Below are positions 4,588 to 5,454 of a stretch of 5,454 bases of DNA, piece after piece (the stretch's first letter is position 1; every line of letters starts with the position of its first letter). The stretch comes from Anaerolineales bacterium. Lineage in GTDB: Bacteria; Chloroflexota; Anaerolineae; 4572-78; NAK82. Both the position numbers and the translations under genes were made by a program. The notes beneath the pieces were generated by a model. The model did no database searches, had not been told where the DNA came from, and saw only the letters and a list, made by a program, of their open reading frames with translations. The stretch lies in contig JAHELX010000166.1 in NCBI GenBank assembly GCA_024643945.1, forward strand, positions 1 through 5,454. The letters are read 5' to 3'.

Positions 4588-5196
4588 ATGTCATCTCAAT
4601 GGGACGAAGCTTCGCGGGACGGCGATTTGGTAGATGCTTGCCTGAGAGGCGACGAAACGGCGTGGGCCTCGCTCATCCGACGTTATCGGCGACTTATCTA
4701 CACCATTCCTCTCCGCTTCGGGATGCCTCTCTCGGCGGCTGAGGAAATTTTCCAGGAAGTATCTCTGATCCTGCTCCAAAAACTACACACGGTGCGTGAC
4801 GAGACCCGCCTCAGCGCCTGGATCGTCACCGTCACCCGACGCGCCTGCATCCAACGCTGGCGTCAGTTACCAGCCGCAATCAGCATTGACGAACTGACGG
4901 ATCACCCTGATGAGATCGACAGCAATATGGAGGAAACATTACTCAACCTGGAGCGCCGGCACACGCTGCAGCAAGCCATGGAGCAACTTGACGAGCGTTG
5001 CCATAAGTTGATCCAGGCGCTGTTTCTCACGGATCCTCCAGCATCCTATCAGGAGATCGCACAAGCATTGGGTGTGCCAGAGGGGAGCATCGGCCCGACC
5101 CGGGCGCGATGTCTGGACAAATTGCGCAAAATTGTCGCAGATATAGAAGGGGGTAGCACCGCACTAAACCGTGGTTGCCTTGTCACGAGGCGTTGA
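4588..5196 (+). CDS. ECF-type RNA polymerase sigma factor (sigma-70 family)
   Basis: The 202-residue protein has the two-domain layout of extracytoplasmic-function sigma factors, which direct RNA polymerase core to a small set of promoters. Region 2 spans roughly residues 12-92 (LVDACLRGDETAWASLIRRY, then AEEIFQEVSLILLQKL and the WIVTVTRRACIQRWR helix for -10 recognition). A variable linker with acidic residues follows (96-118). Region 4 spans about 125-183, with the helix-turn-helix SYQEIAQALGVPEGSIGPTR followed by ARCLDKLRKI for -35 recognition. A tail of about 18 residues follows region 4. ATG 4588 lies 11 bases after the amidase stop and has no clear Shine-Dalgarno, so translation is probably coupled to the amidase. 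No anti-sigma gene is complete in the window; the partial gene at 5416 is a candidate. The exact ECF group cannot be named by eye. Confidence 0.93.
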   Translation: MSSQWDEASRDGDLVDACLRGDETAWASLIRRYRRLIYTIPLRFGMPLSAAEEIFQEVSLILLQKLHTVRDETRLSAWIVTVTRRACIQRWRQLPAAISIDELTDHPDEIDSNMEETLLNLERRHTLQQAMEQLDERCHKLIQALFLTDPPASYQEIAQALGVPEGSIGPTRARCLDKLRKIVADIEGGSTALNRGCLVTRR

Positions 5197-5215
5197 AACG
5201 CCCCGCTGGCACCAA

Positions 5216-5234
5216 AACCTGTTAGAAACAGGTT
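5216..5234 (+). other. Perfect hairpin after the sigma gene (first of a tandem set)
   Basis: AACCTGTT (5216-5223), AGA, and AACAGGTT (5227-5234) form an eight-pair perfect stem 20 bases after the sigma stop. No T-run follows. It could be a 3'-end stabiliser, part of the terminator complex, or an operator-like palindrome. Confidence 0.55.
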
Positions 5235-5249
5235 GAACTACGCAGTTTT

Positions 5250-5271
5250 AGTGCGTTTTGAACGCACTTTT
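5250..5271 (+). terminator. Intrinsic terminator of the zinc-ribbon/amidase/sigma operon
   Basis: AGTGCGTT (5250-5257), TTG, and AACGCACT (5261-5268) form an eight-pair stem, with the T-run 5268-5271 leading into TCATT. The tail is short, so termination may be partial, but the position 53 bases after the sigma stop fits. Confidence 0.65.
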
Positions 5272-5277
5272 CATTCT

Positions 5278-5301
5278 AGCCGATGATTTCAATCATTGGC
5301 T
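5278..5301 (+). other. Third tandem hairpin, with an alternative pairing downstream
   Basis: AGCCGATGATT (5278-5288) pairs with AATCATTGGCT (5291-5301), 11 pairs including one G-T wobble and a two-base loop that will open in practice. The 3' arm end GCTCCA (5299-5304) can alternatively pair with TGGAGC (5324-5329), and CCAC (5311-5314) with GTGG (5323-5326), so two folds compete. Confidence 0.5.
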
Positions 5302-5354
5302 CCAGGCGATCCACGGTTAAGTGTGGAGCTACCTAGAAGGGCGATAGCGTATTT

Positions 5355-5382
5355 TTGGCGCATTTCTCCCCTCTGTTATATA
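5355..5382 (+). promoter_or_regulatory. Promoter for the gene at 5416
   Basis: TTGGCG (5355-5360) and TATATA (5377-5382) have a 16-base spacer, and TG at 5374-5375 gives an extended -10. Transcription would begin near 5389, about 27 bases before ATG 5416, a normal short leader. Confidence 0.5.
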
Positions 5383-5415
5383 AATACCACTACCTGATTC
5401 GGCCAGAGATACATC

Positions 5416-5454
5416 ATGATAACAACACACCCGACCTTCGAAACGCTGCTAGAT
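5416..5454 (+). CDS. Start of an unidentified gene, cut by the window end (possible anti-sigma factor)
   Basis: An ATG opens a frame that encodes MITTHPTFETLLD and runs to the last base. It has its own plausible promoter and lies after the operon terminator. The H-P-x-F-E-x-L-L-D opening resembles the first residues of zinc-finger (zf-HC2-type) anti-sigma or regulatory proteins, and the preceding gene is a sigma factor, but 13 residues cannot establish this. No strong Shine-Dalgarno is seen; only AGAGA at 5405-5409 is near. Confidence 0.45.
   Translation, partial: MITTHPTFETLLD

Noticed and set aside
1..5454. CRISPR array, tRNA or rRNA genes
   Set aside because: No set of regularly spaced direct repeats, no T-loop GGTTCGAATCC-like sequence in tRNA geometry and no rRNA-like stretch was seen.

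Overview
The window carries a GC-rich bacterial chromosomal segment. It has one cut gene at each end, five complete genes that I consider secure by family, and one complete small gene of unknown function. The gene content fits a Chloroflexota-like (Anaerolineae-type) bacterium: a PhoR-like kinase, a short protein paired with a nucleotidyltransferase, a LysM-amidase with a helix-rich N-terminal segment, and a sigma-70-type ECF factor. This taxonomic guess comes from protein style only; no rRNA or other phylogenetic anchor is present.

Layout. Bases 1-575 hold the ATP-binding C-terminal half of a sensor histidine kinase that begins outside the window. A 195-base gap follows, ending in a consensus-like -10 box so close to the next ATG (771) that the transcript may be leaderless. 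Genes 771-998 and 970-1605 overlap by 29 bases and look like one unit: a 75-residue protein of unknown function followed by a DNA polymerase beta-like nucleotidyltransferase. Such an arrangement often marks a toxin-antitoxin-like module, but here that is inference. Ribosomal protein bL9 (rplI, minus strand, 2136-1627) converges on this pair with only 21 bases between the stop codons.

Bases 2137-2950 have no convincing gene but are rich in signals. They contain two related palindromic elements (2189-2263 and 2507-2605) around a segment with nested inverted repeats, a possible minus-strand promoter for rplI, a very good plus-strand promoter (2628-2656), a roughly 240-base transcript region with internal pairing, and a strong intrinsic terminator (2866-2901) only 49 bases before the next ATG. 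This promoter-RNA-terminator unit is either a small noncoding RNA or an attenuated leader for the downstream operon.

Bases 2951-5196 form a tight three-gene plus-strand operon: a coiled-coil C4 zinc-ribbon protein (COG1579 / zf-RING_7 type), an N-acetylmuramoyl-L-alanine amidase with an unusual ribbon-helix-helix-like N-terminus plus LysM and no signal peptide, and an ECF-type sigma factor. Tandem hairpins follow (5216-5301), one with a T-tail that probably ends the operon. An extended -10 promoter (5355-5382) then leads to the first 13 codons of another gene at 5416, which could be an anti-sigma factor but is too short to identify.
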